Below, in pieces: positions 17,497 through 29,575 of a DNA stretch of 64,000 nucleotides. The stretch comes from Paucimonas lemoignei (GTDB lineage Bacteria; Pseudomonadota; Gammaproteobacteria; Pseudomonadales; Pseudomonadaceae). The notes beneath the pieces were generated by a model. That model was given only the letters and a program-made list of their open reading frames with translations. It did not search any database and was not told the origin of the DNA. The stretch covers positions 744,001 through 808,000 of the forward strand of contig LS483371.1 of NCBI GenBank assembly GCA_900475325.1, in the 5' to 3' direction. Each line of letters begins with the position of its first letter. Position 1 is the first letter of the stretch. The position numbers were made by a program, and so were the translations under genes.

Positions 17497-19155
17497 TTAC
17501 AGCAAGATCGTGCGGATATCAGCCAGCAAGTCGCTCAGACGCTTGGTGAAACGCGCTGCAGCTGCGCCGTTGATCACGCGGTGATCGTAGGACAGCGACA
17601 GGGGCAACATCAGCTTCGGCTGGAAGGCTTTGCCATCCCAGACTGGCTGCATGGTTGCCTTGGAGACACCCAGGATCGCCACTTCAGGCGCATTGACGAT
17701 CGGCGTGAAGCCGGTGCCGCCGATGTGGCCCAGGCTCGAAATAGTGAAGCAAGCGCCCTGCATTTCGTTCGCCGACAGTTTCTTGCTGCGCGCTTTTTCG
17801 GCCAGTACAGCGGCTTCGGCAGCGAGTTGCAGCAGGCTCTTCTTGTCGACGTCCTTGATGACCGGGACCAGCAGACCTTCCGGGGTGTCCACGGCAAAGC
17901 CGATGTTCACGTATTTCTTGCGGATGATCGCTTTGCCGCTTGGCGCCAACGAGGCGTTGAAGTCTGGCAGTTCCTTGAGCAGGAAGGCGCAGGATTTCAG
18001 CAGCAGAGGCAGGATGGTCAGCTTGACGCCCGCTTTTTCGGCAACGGCTTTCTGCGCGACGCGGAAAGCTTCCAGGTCGGTGATGTCGGCCTGATCGAAT
18101 TGCGTAACGTGCGGAATGTTCAGCCAGCTGCGGTGCAGACCGGTGGCGCCCAGTTGCATCAGGCGGGTCATCGGCACTTCTTCGATTTCGCCGAAACGGC
18201 TGAAGTCGACTTCAGGGATCGGCTGGATGCCCATGCCGCCGCTTGCGCCGCCAGCTGGAGCTTCCTTGGCCTTCTGCATCATGGCCTTGACGTAAACCTG
18301 CACGTCTTCTTTGAGCACGCGGCCGTGTGGGCCGGTAGCACTGACGGCGCTCAGCTCAACGCCGAACTCACGGGCCAGTTGGCGAACCGCCGGGCCTGCG
18401 TGAACCTTGGCGCCGTCTTTGGCTGGAGCAGCGGTTTGTGCCGGAGCAGGTGCTTCTGCTTTTGGCGCAGGGGCAGCAGCCGGTGCAGCTTCAGCCTTGG
18501 CCGGTGCCGCAGCAGGAGCAGCGGCTTGAGCCGGTGCAGCAGCAGGCGCAGCGCCAGCCACTTTCAATTTCAGGATCAGGTCGCCGGTACCGACTTCGTC
18601 GTCCAGCTTGACGTTGATGGCTTCCACAACGCCTGCGGCTGGAGAAGGGATCTCCATGCTGGCTTTGTCGGATTCCAGGGTGATCAGCGATTGATCGGCA
18701 GCGATGGTGTCGCCGACCTTGACCATCAGTTCGATGATCTTGGCTTTGCCCGACGAACCGATGTCCGGCACGTGGATGTCTTGCACGGTTTCAGCAGCGG
18801 CAGCAGCAGGCGCGGCGGCCGCTGCTGGCGCAGCTTCAGCAGGCTTTTCAGCCGCAGCCGCAGCCGCAGCCGGTGCGGCAGCAGCAGGAGCAGCAGCTTC
18901 GGCGGGAGCGGCAGCAGCTTCGCCTTCGACTTCCAGCTCGAACAGCTCGTCGCCTTCTTTCAGGCGGTCGCCCAGTTTGACCTTCATGGCCTTGATGACG
19001 CCCGCCTTGGGAGCAGGGATTTCCATGCTCGCCTTGTCGGACTCCAGCGTCAGGACGCTCTGGTCGGCTTCGATGCGATCACCGACCTTGACCATCAACT
19101 CAATGACTTCACCTTCACCGTTGCCGATGTCGGGTACGCGAATTAGCTCACTCAC
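17497..19155 (-). CDS. aceF: pyruvate dehydrogenase E2, dihydrolipoyl acetyltransferase
   Basis: A 552-aa protein starting at GTG 19155. AAGGAG precedes it, and SELIRVPDIG is the conserved E2 start; the ATG 27 codons upstream would add an unrelated tail. Two lipoyl domains, each with ESDKASMEIP carrying the lipoylated Lys, are separated by long Ala/Pro linkers. A peripheral subunit-binding domain follows (VHAGPAVRQLAREFGV), then the acetyltransferase core with SYDHRVINGA near the C-terminus. The motif has Asn where many E2 enzymes have Asp, as I recall for Azotobacter and Pseudomonas E2p. It transfers the acetyl group from E1 to CoA in the cytoplasm. The gene is 157 nt downstream of aceE, with its terminator at 17309-17336. 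Confidence 0.97.
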   Translation of the reverse strand: MSELIRVPDIGNGEGEVIELMVKVGDRIEADQSVLTLESDKASMEIPAPKAGVIKAMKVKLGDRLKEGDELFELEVEGEAAAAPAEAAAPAAAAPAAAAAAAEKPAEAAPAAAAAPAAAAAETVQDIHVPDIGSSGKAKIIELMVKVGDTIAADQSLITLESDKASMEIPSPAAGVVEAINVKLDDEVGTGDLILKLKVAGAAPAAAPAQAAAPAAAPAKAEAAPAAAPAPKAEAPAPAQTAAPAKDGAKVHAGPAVRQLAREFGVELSAVSATGPHGRVLKEDVQVYVKAMMQKAKEAPAGGASGGMGIQPIPEVDFSRFGEIEEVPMTRLMQLGATGLHRSWLNIPHVTQFDQADITDLEAFRVAQKAVAEKAGVKLTILPLLLKSCAFLLKELPDFNASLAPSGKAIIRKKYVNIGFAVDTPEGLLVPVIKDVDKKSLLQLAAEAAVLAEKARSKKLSANEMQGACFTISSLGHIGGTGFTPIVNAPEVAILGVSKATMQPVWDGKAFQPKLMLPLSLSYDHRVINGAAAARFTKRLSDLLADIRTILL

Positions 19156-19312
19156 AATGTCTCTCCTTCGGAGAACCTGTTCACTCTCGATTGCGCTGTG
19201 TAGGTCAGTTACGACAAAACAGCCTTCAATGCTCATTTACGTCTGTAAATTCCGCATCTCTGGCTGCTTTGCCGCTCCTTTACAGCGCGCTATACGATCT
19301 CGAAGCAGACTC

Positions 19313-21958
<2,646 letters not shown>

Positions 21959-22069
21959 GGCTTGCTCCAGGGCGGAAAGGCTTCCAGAATCGGTTGCCTG
22001 AGTGTTTGCGACTGGCCTTGTGGGCAGACGACATAAATTCTTGGATGACCGGCGGTTGATCCGGCGGCG

Positions 22070-22135
22070 TGTAGTTTTACTACAAATCGTCAGCCATTTC
22101 AGCCTTTCGAATTGTACGGGCAGTAGTAAAACTAC
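22070..22135. promoter_or_regulatory. twin palindromic operator upstream of aceE
   Basis: TGTAGTTTTACTACA (22070-22084) and GTAGTAAAACTAC (22123-22135) are each a palindrome with arms GTAGT/ACTAC around TTT or AAA, and the second is the complement of the first. Their centres are 52 bp apart, close to five helical turns, so dimers would bind the same DNA face. They lie 112-177 nt before the aceE start in the aceE-glnE divergent region. A GntR-family (PdhR-like) or similar pyruvate-responsive regulator is a reasonable guess; the protein is not identified. The two could also pair as a long hairpin in RNA. Confidence 0.6.
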
Positions 22136-22341
22136 AGGGAAGCGTCTAAAACGCTCCTCCGAGGTTGTGAGATAAATCGTTACCGTTAGAAGAAAATAAA
22201 CATAATCAGGTTAAAACGGTCGTCAGCTGCTGAGAAATCTACTATTCCAGCAATTTATGACTTTTGTTCGACAGTCCGGTCAGTGTCATGAGTGTTTCGT
22301 TCATGGTACTGCGTCTTTCGCACGCCGATCTAGGATAGACC

Positions 22342-25299
22342 ATGAGCCTCCCTTTGCTGGCCGATCTTCCGGCCATCCTGCTGCCTTTAGTCACTCGCGC
22401 GCAACAGACGTTTCGCACATCCCTGGCGGCTGCGTCTGACGGCGCATCAGCCGCATTCGACGCCTGGCCTGACGCGCGACGTGCCGCGTTCGACCGCGTC
22501 TGCGCCGCCAGCGATTTCGTCACCGAGCAGGTCTGCCGTGACCCGCAGATGCTGCTGGAGCTGGCCGGAAGCGGTGAGCTGGAGCGCAGTTTCGCGCCCG
22601 GCGAGTTGCGCGGGCAGATCGCCGCAGCATTGGCCGAAGCCGCCAGTGAAGATGAGCTGGGACGTAATCTACGTCGCCAGCGCACGCGCCAGCAAGTGCG
22701 GATCATCTGGCGCGACCTGACCCGGCAGGCCGACCTGGTGGAAACCTGTCGCGACCTGTCGGAGATGGCCGACGGTAGCATCGACCTGGCTTATCAATGG
22801 CTGTACGAGCGTCATTGCCAGCAGTTCGGCACGCCCACCGGGCGGCGCAGCGGCGAAGCGCAGCAGATGGTGATTCTGGGCATGGGCAAGCTCGGCGCGG
22901 TTGAGCTGAACCTGTCGTCGGATATCGACCTGATCTTCGCTTACCCCGAAGGTGGCGAGACCGTTGGCGTCAAGCGTCCGCTGGACAATCAAGAGTTTTT
23001 CATCCGCCTGGGCCAGCGCCTGATCAAGGCCCTGGACCCGATCACCGTCGATGGTTTTGTATTCCGCGTGGACATGCGCCTGCGGCCTTACGGTTCGTCC
23101 GGGGCGCTGGTGCTCAGCTTCAACGCGCTGGAGCAGTATTACCAGGATCAGGGCCGGGACTGGGAGCGCTACGCCATGATCAAGGCCCGGGTGGTGGGCG
23201 GTGATCAGGCGGCGGGGGAGCAACTGCTGGACATGCTCCGCCCGTTTGTCTATCGGCGTTATCTGGACTTCTCGGCCATCGAAGCCCTGCGCACCATGAA
23301 GCAGTTGATCCAGCAGGAAGTGCGCCGCAAAGGCATGGCTGAGAACATCAAGCTCGGCGCGGGTGGCATTCGTGAGGTTGAGTTCATTGCACAGGCCTTT
23401 CAACTGATCCACGGTGGCCGCGACCTGAGCCTGCAACAGCGCCCGCTGCTCAAAGTGCTGAAAACCCTTGAAGGCCAAGGTTATCTGCCTGTCGCAGTGA
23501 CCGACGAGCTGCGTCAGGGTTATGAATTCCTTCGTTATACCGAGCACGCCATCCAGGCCATTGCCGACCGCCAGACGCAGATGCTGCCCGATGGCGCGCA
23601 GGACCAGGCGCGTATCGCATTCATGCTGGGTTTCGCCGACTGGCAGAGCTTCCACGAACGGCTGATGCATTGGCGCGGGCGCGTGTCCTGGCATTTCCGT
23701 CAGGTGATTGCCGATCCCGATTCCGACCCGGATGATGAGCAGCAGGAAGACCCTGAAGTGGTGGTGGGCGGCGAGTGGCTGCCGTTGTGGGAAGAGTCCC
23801 AGGATGAGAATGCCGCCTGTCGACAACTGTTGGGCGGTGGTTTTGTGGACGCCGAAAAAGCCCTGAAGAACCTCAACGACCTGCGCCACAGTTCACAGCT
23901 GCGCTCAATGCAGCGGCTGGGGCGTGAGCGGCTCGATGCTTTTATTCCCCGGCTGATGGCCCAGGCCGTTGAGCATGACAATCCTGATCTGGTGCTGGAG
24001 CGCGTGCTGCCGCTGGTCGAAGCCGTGGCACGGCGTTCAGCCTATCTGGTGCTGCTCACGGAAAACCCGGACGCCCTGCGCCGCTTGCTGACGCTTTGCG
24101 CGGCCAGCCCGTGGATCGCGGAGCAAATCGCGCGCTTCCCGCTGTTGCTGGATGAGTTGCTGAACGAGGGCCGTCTGTTCAGCCCGCCGTTGGCGCCCGA
24201 ACTGGCGGCGGAATTGCGCGAGCGCCTGACGCGCATTCCCGAAGACGACCTTGAGCAGCAAATGGAAGCCTTGCGGCACTTCAAGCTGGCGCACCGGCTG
24301 CGGGTGGCGGCTTCGGAAATCACCGGCAGCCTGCCGTTGATGAAAGTCAGCGATTACCTGACCTGGCTGGCTGAAGCGATTCTTGAACAAGTGCTGGCCC
24401 TGGCCTGGCGGCACACCGTAGCCCGCCATGGCACACCGTCACGGCCCGATGGCAGTCTGTGCGATCCGGGTTTCGTCATCGTGGGTTACGGCAAGGTCGG
24501 CGGCATCGAGCTAGGGCATGGCTCGGATCTGGATCTGGTGTTCATCCACGATGGCGACCTGCAAGCCGAAACCGACGGCGCCAAGCCCATCGACAGCGCG
24601 CAGTTCTTTACCCGGCTGGGGCAGCGGATCATCCATTTGCTGACCGCTCAGACCAACTCCGGCCAGCTTTATGAAGTGGATATGCGCTTGCGTCCGTCGG
24701 GTGCATCGGGGTTGTTGGTCAGCTCGCTCGGGGCGTTTTCTCGCTATCAGGAAAACGAAGCCTGGACCTGGGAGCATCAGGCACTGGTGCGTGCCCGTGT
24801 GTTGGTAGGCAGCCACGAAGTCGGCCAGGCCTTCGAGAAAGTTCGGGCGGTGGTGCTGGGCCGGGAGCGCGATCTGGACACGCTGCGCCAGGAGGTCAGT
24901 GAGATGCGCGCCAAGATGCGCGGCAACCTCGGCACCAAGGTTACTGCGGCCGGGACGGCAGCCAATGCGTTCTCGCCCACGGTGCTGTTCGACCTCAAGC
25001 AGGACGCCGGAGGTATCGTCGATATCGAATTTATGGTGCAATACGCGGCCTTGGCGTGGTCCCGAGAACATCCGGCGCTACTGCGTTACACCGATAACAT
25101 TCGTATTCTTGAAGGGCTGGAAGAGGCCGGGCTAATCCCCGCCGCCGATGCTGGCCTGTTGCGCGAAGCGTACAAAGCGTACCGTTCGGCGGCTCACCGC
25201 CAGGCTCTGCAAAATCAGGCGGGCGTCGTTGCCGGTGATCAGTTTGCAGTCGAACGGCGTGAAGTGCTGCGGATCTGGGGTGAGATGGGGCTCGCGTAA
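22342..25299 (+). CDS. glnE: glutamine synthetase adenylyltransferase/deadenylase
   Basis: A 985-aa bifunctional enzyme that adds AMP to or removes it from glutamine synthetase according to PII and glutamine status. Both nucleotidyltransferase domains are present. The first has LGMGKLGAVELNLSSDIDLIF near residue 180 (deadenylating half) and the second has VGYGKVGGIELGHGSDLDLVF near residue 713 (adenylylating half), each with the paired acidic residues that hold the metal. The size is typical (E. coli 946). It is divergent from aceE. In P. aeruginosa ilvE follows it; here a REPIN and then waaF follow. Confidence 0.97.
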   Translation: MSLPLLADLPAILLPLVTRAQQTFRTSLAAASDGASAAFDAWPDARRAAFDRVCAASDFVTEQVCRDPQMLLELAGSGELERSFAPGELRGQIAAALAEAASEDELGRNLRRQRTRQQVRIIWRDLTRQADLVETCRDLSEMADGSIDLAYQWLYERHCQQFGTPTGRRSGEAQQMVILGMGKLGAVELNLSSDIDLIFAYPEGGETVGVKRPLDNQEFFIRLGQRLIKALDPITVDGFVFRVDMRLRPYGSSGALVLSFNALEQYYQDQGRDWERYAMIKARVVGGDQAAGEQLLDMLRPFVYRRYLDFSAIEALRTMKQLIQQEVRRKGMAENIKLGAGGIREVEFIAQAFQLIHGGRDLSLQQRPLLKVLKTLEGQGYLPVAVTDELRQGYEFLRYTEHAIQAIADRQTQMLPDGAQDQARIAFMLGFADWQSFHERLMHWRGRVSWHFRQVIADPDSDPDDEQQEDPEVVVGGEWLPLWEESQDENAACRQLLGGGFVDAEKALKNLNDLRHSSQLRSMQRLGRERLDAFIPRLMAQAVEHDNPDLVLERVLPLVEAVARRSAYLVLLTENPDALRRLLTLCAASPWIAEQIARFPLLLDELLNEGRLFSPPLAPELAAELRERLTRIPEDDLEQQMEALRHFKLAHRLRVAASEITGSLPLMKVSDYLTWLAEAILEQVLALAWRHTVARHGTPSRPDGSLCDPGFVIVGYGKVGGIELGHGSDLDLVFIHDGDLQAETDGAKPIDSAQFFTRLGQRIIHLLTAQTNSGQLYEVDMRLRPSGASGLLVSSLGAFSRYQENEAWTWEHQALVRARVLVGSHEVGQAFEKVRAVVLGRERDLDTLRQEVSEMRAKMRGNLGTKVTAAGTAANAFSPTVLFDLKQDAGGIVDIEFMVQYAALAWSREHPALLRYTDNIRILEGLEEAGLIPAADAGLLREAYKAYRSAAHRQALQNQAGVVAGDQFAVERREVLRIWGEMGLA

Positions 25300-25318
25300 G
25301 GGCGCGACGTTGATCCCT

Positions 25319-25408
25319 GTGGGAGCGAATTCATTCGCGAAGGCGGTATGTCAGGCGATAGATGTTTATCGGATGTACCGGCCTCTTCGCGAATGAATTC
25401 GCTCCCAC
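25319..25408. repeat. REPIN, GCGAATTCATTCGC class
   Basis: Inverted REP pair between glnE and waaF with near-perfect arms (GTGGGAGCGAATTCATTCGC and its complement). Its loop resembles those of the elements at 32555 and 61158. Confidence 0.9.
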
Positions 25409-25544
25409 AAAATCTGCACAGGTTCATGGCAGCGAATATGCCACGCACTATATAAAGCTATGACAGGGAGGCGACGGGTTGTGTGGGAACGTCACGCAAT
25501 CTGATCAGCCTCCCTGATCGTTTCTGGTCGTTTTTGGATGAAAC

Positions 25545-26579
25545 ATGAGAATTCTGATCGTTGGGCCTAGCTGGGTAGGCGACATGGTAATGGCGCAAAC
25601 GCTGTTCCAGTGTCTCAAGCAGCGTCATCCCGAATGCGTGATCGATGTGCTGGCCCCCGAGTGGAGCCGCCCGATCCTTGAGCGTATGCCTGAGGTGCGC
25701 GAGGCCCTGAGCTTCCCTCTGGGCCATGGCGCACTGGAGCTGGCGACGCGGCGGCGGATCGGCAAGTCCCTCAAGGGCCAGTACGATCAGGCGATTCTCC
25801 TGCCCAACTCGCTGAAATCCGCGCTGGTGCCGTTCTTCGCGGGTATCCCGAAGCGTACCGGCTGGCGCGGCGAATTCCGTTATGGCCTGCTCAATGATGT
25901 GCGCACCCTCGACAAACAGCGCTACCCGCTGATGATCGAGCGTTTCATGGCCCTGGCCTATGAACCGGGCGCCGACTTGCCGCGCCCCTACCCAAAACCT
26001 GACCTGCGCATCGATGCCACCACCCGTGATGCAGCGCTGGCCAAATTTGGCCTGAGCCTGGATCGCCCGGTGCTGGCGCTGTGCCCCGGCGCTGAATTCG
26101 GCGAATCCAAACGCTGGCCCGCCGAACATTATGCGAAAGTCGCTGAAGCCAAGATCCGCGAAGGCTGGCAAGTCTGGCTGTTTGGTTCGAAGAAAGATCA
26201 TCCGGTGGGCGAAAGCATTCGCGAGTGGCTGATCCCTGGCTTGCGCGAAGAGTCCATGAACCTGAGCGGCGACACGTCTCTGGCCGAAGCCATTGATCTG
26301 CTGTCGTGCGCCGATGCCGTGGTGTCCAACGACTCCGGCCTGATGCACGTCGCCGCTGCACTGAATCGTCCGCTGGTGGCAGTCTACGGTTCCACTTCGC
26401 CGGGCTTCACGCCGCCGCTGGCTGATCAGGTGGAAGTGGTGCGGCTGGGCCTCGAATGCAGCCCATGCTTTGACCGCACCTGCCGTTTTGGTCACTACAA
26501 TTGCCTGCGCCTGCTGGAGCCAGAGTCGGTGGTGCAAGCGCTGGGCAACCTGGGCAGCACGCCGGTGGAGGTCGCCTGA
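25545..26579 (+). CDS. waaF: ADP-heptose:LPS heptosyltransferase II
   Basis: A 344-aa GT9 protein starting MRILIVGPSWVGDMVMAQTL, the WaaF signature. LCPGAEFGESKRWP marks the middle domain and SNDSGLMHVAAAL lies in the ADP-heptose-binding C-terminal domain, which ends in CFDRTCRFGHYNCL. It adds the second L-glycero-D-manno-heptose to the inner core on the cytoplasmic face. It is the first gene of the waaF-waaC-waaG-waaP operon, and waaC starts 2 nt after its stop codon. Confidence 0.97.
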   Translation: MRILIVGPSWVGDMVMAQTLFQCLKQRHPECVIDVLAPEWSRPILERMPEVREALSFPLGHGALELATRRRIGKSLKGQYDQAILLPNSLKSALVPFFAGIPKRTGWRGEFRYGLLNDVRTLDKQRYPLMIERFMALAYEPGADLPRPYPKPDLRIDATTRDAALAKFGLSLDRPVLALCPGAEFGESKRWPAEHYAKVAEAKIREGWQVWLFGSKKDHPVGESIREWLIPGLREESMNLSGDTSLAEAIDLLSCADAVVSNDSGLMHVAAALNRPLVAVYGSTSPGFTPPLADQVEVVRLGLECSPCFDRTCRFGHYNCLRLLEPESVVQALGNLGSTPVEVA

Positions 26580-26580
26580 T

Positions 26581-27648
26581 TTGCGGGTCTTGCTGATCAA
26601 AACTTCATCCCTTGGCGACGTGATCCATGCGCTGCCCGCGTTGACCGACGCGGCCCGTGCCGTGCCGGGCATCCAGTTCGACTGGGTGGTTGAAGAAGGT
26701 TTCGCCGAGATTCCCACCTGGCACCCGGCGGTGGGCGAAGTGATCCCGGTAGCGATTCGCCGCTGGCGGAAAAACCTCTGGCAGACGTTCAAGTCCGGTG
26801 AATGGAAGCGCTTCAAAAAGCGTTTGCACGACACACCTTATGATCTGGTGATCGACGCTCAGGGCTTGCTGAAAAGCGCCTGGCTGACGCGTTACGTCAG
26901 CGCGCCGGTCGCCGGACTGGACAAGGATTCGGCACGCGAACCGCTGGCCAGCCGTTTCTATGATCAGACTTATTCCGTGCCTCGTGGCCAGCATGCCGTC
27001 GAGCGTCTGCGGCAATTATTCGGTCAGGCGCTGGGTTATGCAGTGCCAGCGGGGCTTGGGGATTACGGTCTGGATCGCGCTCGTCTGCTCGGCGCCGATG
27101 CAGATAAACCGCCATTCGTTCTATTTCTTCATGGCACCACGTGGGACACCAAGCACTGGCCCGAGCTGTATTGGCGGCAACTGGCCGAGCGTATGGTTGA
27201 GCGCGGTCTGCAGGTTCGCTTGCCGTGGGGCAACCCGCTGGAAAAGGCCCGGGCCGAGCGCATTGCTGACGGGCTGGAGCATGCCGTTGTGCTGCCTAAA
27301 CTCAACCTGGCTGGCGTCGCTCAAGTGCTGGCCAGTGCCCAGGCCTGTGTGGCGGTGGACACCGGCATTGGCCACCTGGCGGCGGCGCTGGATGTGCCGA
27401 CGGTCTCCCTGTTTGGCCCGACCAATCCGGGCCTGACTGGCGCCTATGGCAAATCGCAGGTTCATCTGGCGGGTGATTACCCGGCCTGTGCGCCTTGCCT
27501 GCAAAAGAAATGCACCTATCAACCGACGGATGAAGACCGCCGTCAGTTCGATCTGAAACGCGAGTGGCCGATGTGCTTCACTCGTTTGAATCCCGAGCGA
27601 GTAGCGAGCCAATTGGGCGCGCTGTTGCTGGCAAAGGAACCAGGCTGA
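26581..27648 (+). CDS. waaC: ADP-heptose:LPS heptosyltransferase I (TTG start)
   Basis: A 355-aa GT9 protein beginning at TTG 26581, read as (M)RVLLIKTSSLGDVIHALPALT, the conserved WaaC start. GGAGG lies about 10 nt upstream inside waaF, and the length equals that of known Pseudomonas WaaC. Key segments are FLHGTTWDTKHWPE and VDTGIGHLAAALDVPTVSLFGPTNP. It transfers the first heptose to Kdo. The rare TTG start and the 2-nt gap after waaF suggest translational coupling that limits its synthesis. Its TGA overlaps the ATG of waaG. Confidence 0.96.
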   Translation: MRVLLIKTSSLGDVIHALPALTDAARAVPGIQFDWVVEEGFAEIPTWHPAVGEVIPVAIRRWRKNLWQTFKSGEWKRFKKRLHDTPYDLVIDAQGLLKSAWLTRYVSAPVAGLDKDSAREPLASRFYDQTYSVPRGQHAVERLRQLFGQALGYAVPAGLGDYGLDRARLLGADADKPPFVLFLHGTTWDTKHWPELYWRQLAERMVERGLQVRLPWGNPLEKARAERIADGLEHAVVLPKLNLAGVAQVLASAQACVAVDTGIGHLAAALDVPTVSLFGPTNPGLTGAYGKSQVHLAGDYPACAPCLQKKCTYQPTDEDRRQFDLKREWPMCFTRLNPERVASQLGALLLAKEPG

Positions 27649-28772
27649 TGCAACTGGCTTTTGTGCTGTACAAATATTTCCCGTTCGGCGGGCTGCAACG
27701 CGACTTCATGCGTATCGCGCTGGAATGCCAGCAGCGTGGGCACAAGATCCGGGTCTACACCCTGATCTGGGAAGGCGACGTGCCGCCAGGCTTTGAAGTA
27801 CTGGTGGCGCCGGTCAAGGCGTTCTTCAATCATCGGCGCAATGAAAAGCTTAGCGCGTGGATGGAGGCTGACCTGGCCAAGCGTCCGGTTGATCGTCTGA
27901 TAGGCTTCAACAAAATGCCCGGTCTGGACGTGTATTACGCCGCCGACGGCTGCTTTGAAGACAAGGCACAAACCCTGCGCCATTCGCTGTATCGCCAGTG
28001 GGGCCGCTATCGCCACTTTGCCGAGTACGAGCGAGCGGTGTTCGCCAAAGACGCGAAAACCCAAGTGTTGATGATCTCCGAAGTCCAGCAGCTGCTGTTC
28101 ATCAAGTACTACGACACGCCGCTATCGCGCTTTCATCTGTTGCCACCGGGCATTGCCCAGGATCGCCGCGCGCCAGCCGATGCGCCGCAGATTCGCGCCG
28201 AGTTCCGCAAGGAATTCGGGCTCGGTGAGAGGGACATGCTGCTGGTGCAGATCGGTTCGGGCTTCAAGACCAAAGGCGTGGATCGCAGCCTCAAAGCAAT
28301 GGCGGCATTGCCCGCCGATCTTAAAAAACGCACTCGGCTGTTTGTAATCGGCCAGGACGACCCCAAAGTATTCCAGCTGCAGAGCGCGGCGCTGGGCCTG
28401 GGTGAACAGGTCACCTTCATGAAAGGGCGCAGCGATATTCCGCGCTTCCTGCTGGGGGCTGACATCTTGATTCACCCTGCCTACAACGAAAACACCGGCA
28501 CCGTGCTGCTCGAAGCGCTCGTGGCGGGCTTGCCCGTGCTGGTCAGTGCGGTGTGCGGTTATGCGCATTACATCGCCGAGGCCGACAGCGGCCTGGTACT
28601 GGATGATCCGTTCGAACAGGCGCAACTCAATCAATACCTGGCAACCATGCTAGCCGATGACACGGCTCGTGCGAACTGGGGTCGAAACGGGCTGGCGTTT
28701 GCCGACACAGCTGACCTTTACAGCATGCCGCAGCACGCGGCAGATGTGATTCTGGCGGAGCACTACCCATGA
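27648..28772 (+). CDS. waaG: LPS core glucosyltransferase I (GT4)
   Basis: A 374-aa GT-B glycosyltransferase starting MQLAFVLYKYFPFGGLQRDF, typical of WaaG. The start at 27648 overlaps the waaC stop by one base. The C-terminal domain has the GT4 nucleotide-sugar motif HPAYNENTGTVLLEALVAGLPV with the conserved Glu residues. By family knowledge it adds the first hexose to heptose II (glucose in E. coli; in Pseudomonas the first outer-core sugar is GalN, so the donor here is unproven). The next gene overlaps by ATGA. Confidence 0.95.
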   Translation: MQLAFVLYKYFPFGGLQRDFMRIALECQQRGHKIRVYTLIWEGDVPPGFEVLVAPVKAFFNHRRNEKLSAWMEADLAKRPVDRLIGFNKMPGLDVYYAADGCFEDKAQTLRHSLYRQWGRYRHFAEYERAVFAKDAKTQVLMISEVQQLLFIKYYDTPLSRFHLLPPGIAQDRRAPADAPQIRAEFRKEFGLGERDMLLVQIGSGFKTKGVDRSLKAMAALPADLKKRTRLFVIGQDDPKVFQLQSAALGLGEQVTFMKGRSDIPRFLLGADILIHPAYNENTGTVLLEALVAGLPVLVSAVCGYAHYIAEADSGLVLDDPFEQAQLNQYLATMLADDTARANWGRNGLAFADTADLYSMPQHAADVILAEHYP

Positions 28773-29575
28773 AGTTGTTCCTCGCTGAACCGTTCAAGAC
28801 CCTCTGGGCCGGCCGCGATGCGTTCGCCGAAGTCGAGCGTCTGGACGGTCAGGTCTATCGCGAGCTCGAAGGTCGACGCACCTTGCGCACCGAAGTCGAT
28901 GGGCGCGGTTACTTCGTCAAGATCCATCGCGGCATTGGCTGGAGCGAAATCGGCAAGAACCTGATCACCGCCAAGTTGCCGGTGCTGGGCGCAGGCATGG
29001 AGTGGAAGGCCATCGCTCGCCTGAAAGAAGTCGGCGTCGCCACCATGACCGCCGTGGCCTATGGCGAGCGCGGCGGCAATCCGGCGGCGCAGCATTCGTT
29101 CATCGTCACCGAAGAGCTGGCACCGACTGAAAGCCTGGAAGACGTCAGCATCAATTGGCGCAACGAGCCGCCAGAGCCGCGCCTGAAACGTGCCTTCATC
29201 GCCGAAGTGGCGCGCATGGTCGGAATGATGCACCGCGCCGGGGTCAACCACCGCGACTGCTACATCTGCCACTTCCTGTTGCACACCGATAAGCAGGTCA
29301 CGGCTGACGATTTCCGCCTGTCGGTGATCGACCTGCACCGAGCCCAGACGCGCCGGGTCATCACCCCGCGCTGGCGCAACAAGGACCTGGCCGCGCTGTA
29401 CTTTTCCGCGCTGGACATCGGCCTGACCCGCCGCGACAAGCTGCGCTTCCTCAAGGGTTATTTCCAACAACCGCTGCGCCAGATTCTGGCTGAAGAAGCC
29501 AAATTGCTGCGCTGGCTGGAAGCGAAAGCCGACAAGCTGTATCAGCGCAAAGTCCGCTACGGGGATGCGCTCTGA
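28769..29575 (+). CDS. waaP: LPS core heptose(I) kinase
   Basis: A 268-aa protein kinase-like enzyme with MKLFLAEPFKTLWAGRDAF at the N-terminus. The nucleotide-binding Lys lies in GYFVKIHRGIGWSEI, the catalytic HRD in NHRDCYICHFLL and the metal Asp in VIDLHRAQTR. It phosphorylates heptose I of the inner core, which is essential in P. aeruginosa, stabilises the outer membrane and resists polycations. It overlaps waaG and the following kinase gene, so it is translated as part of one coupled operon. Confidence 0.96.
   Translation: MKLFLAEPFKTLWAGRDAFAEVERLDGQVYRELEGRRTLRTEVDGRGYFVKIHRGIGWSEIGKNLITAKLPVLGAGMEWKAIARLKEVGVATMTAVAYGERGGNPAAQHSFIVTEELAPTESLEDVSINWRNEPPEPRLKRAFIAEVARMVGMMHRAGVNHRDCYICHFLLHTDKQVTADDFRLSVIDLHRAQTRRVITPRWRNKDLAALYFSALDIGLTRRDKLRFLKGYFQQPLRQILAEEAKLLRWLEAKADKLYQRKVRYGDAL

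Noticed and set aside
17437..19146. Plus-strand frame of 569 codons opposite aceF
   Set aside because: Rich in Arg, Ser and His in simple patterns mirroring the Ala/Pro linkers of AceF; no ribosome site.
26470..26580. ATG at 26470 as the waaC start
   Set aside because: It would put 37 unrelated residues, all inside waaF, before the conserved RVLLIKTSSLGD start.
25458..26834. Minus-strand frame opposite waaF and waaC
   Set aside because: Shadow of two well-conserved genes.
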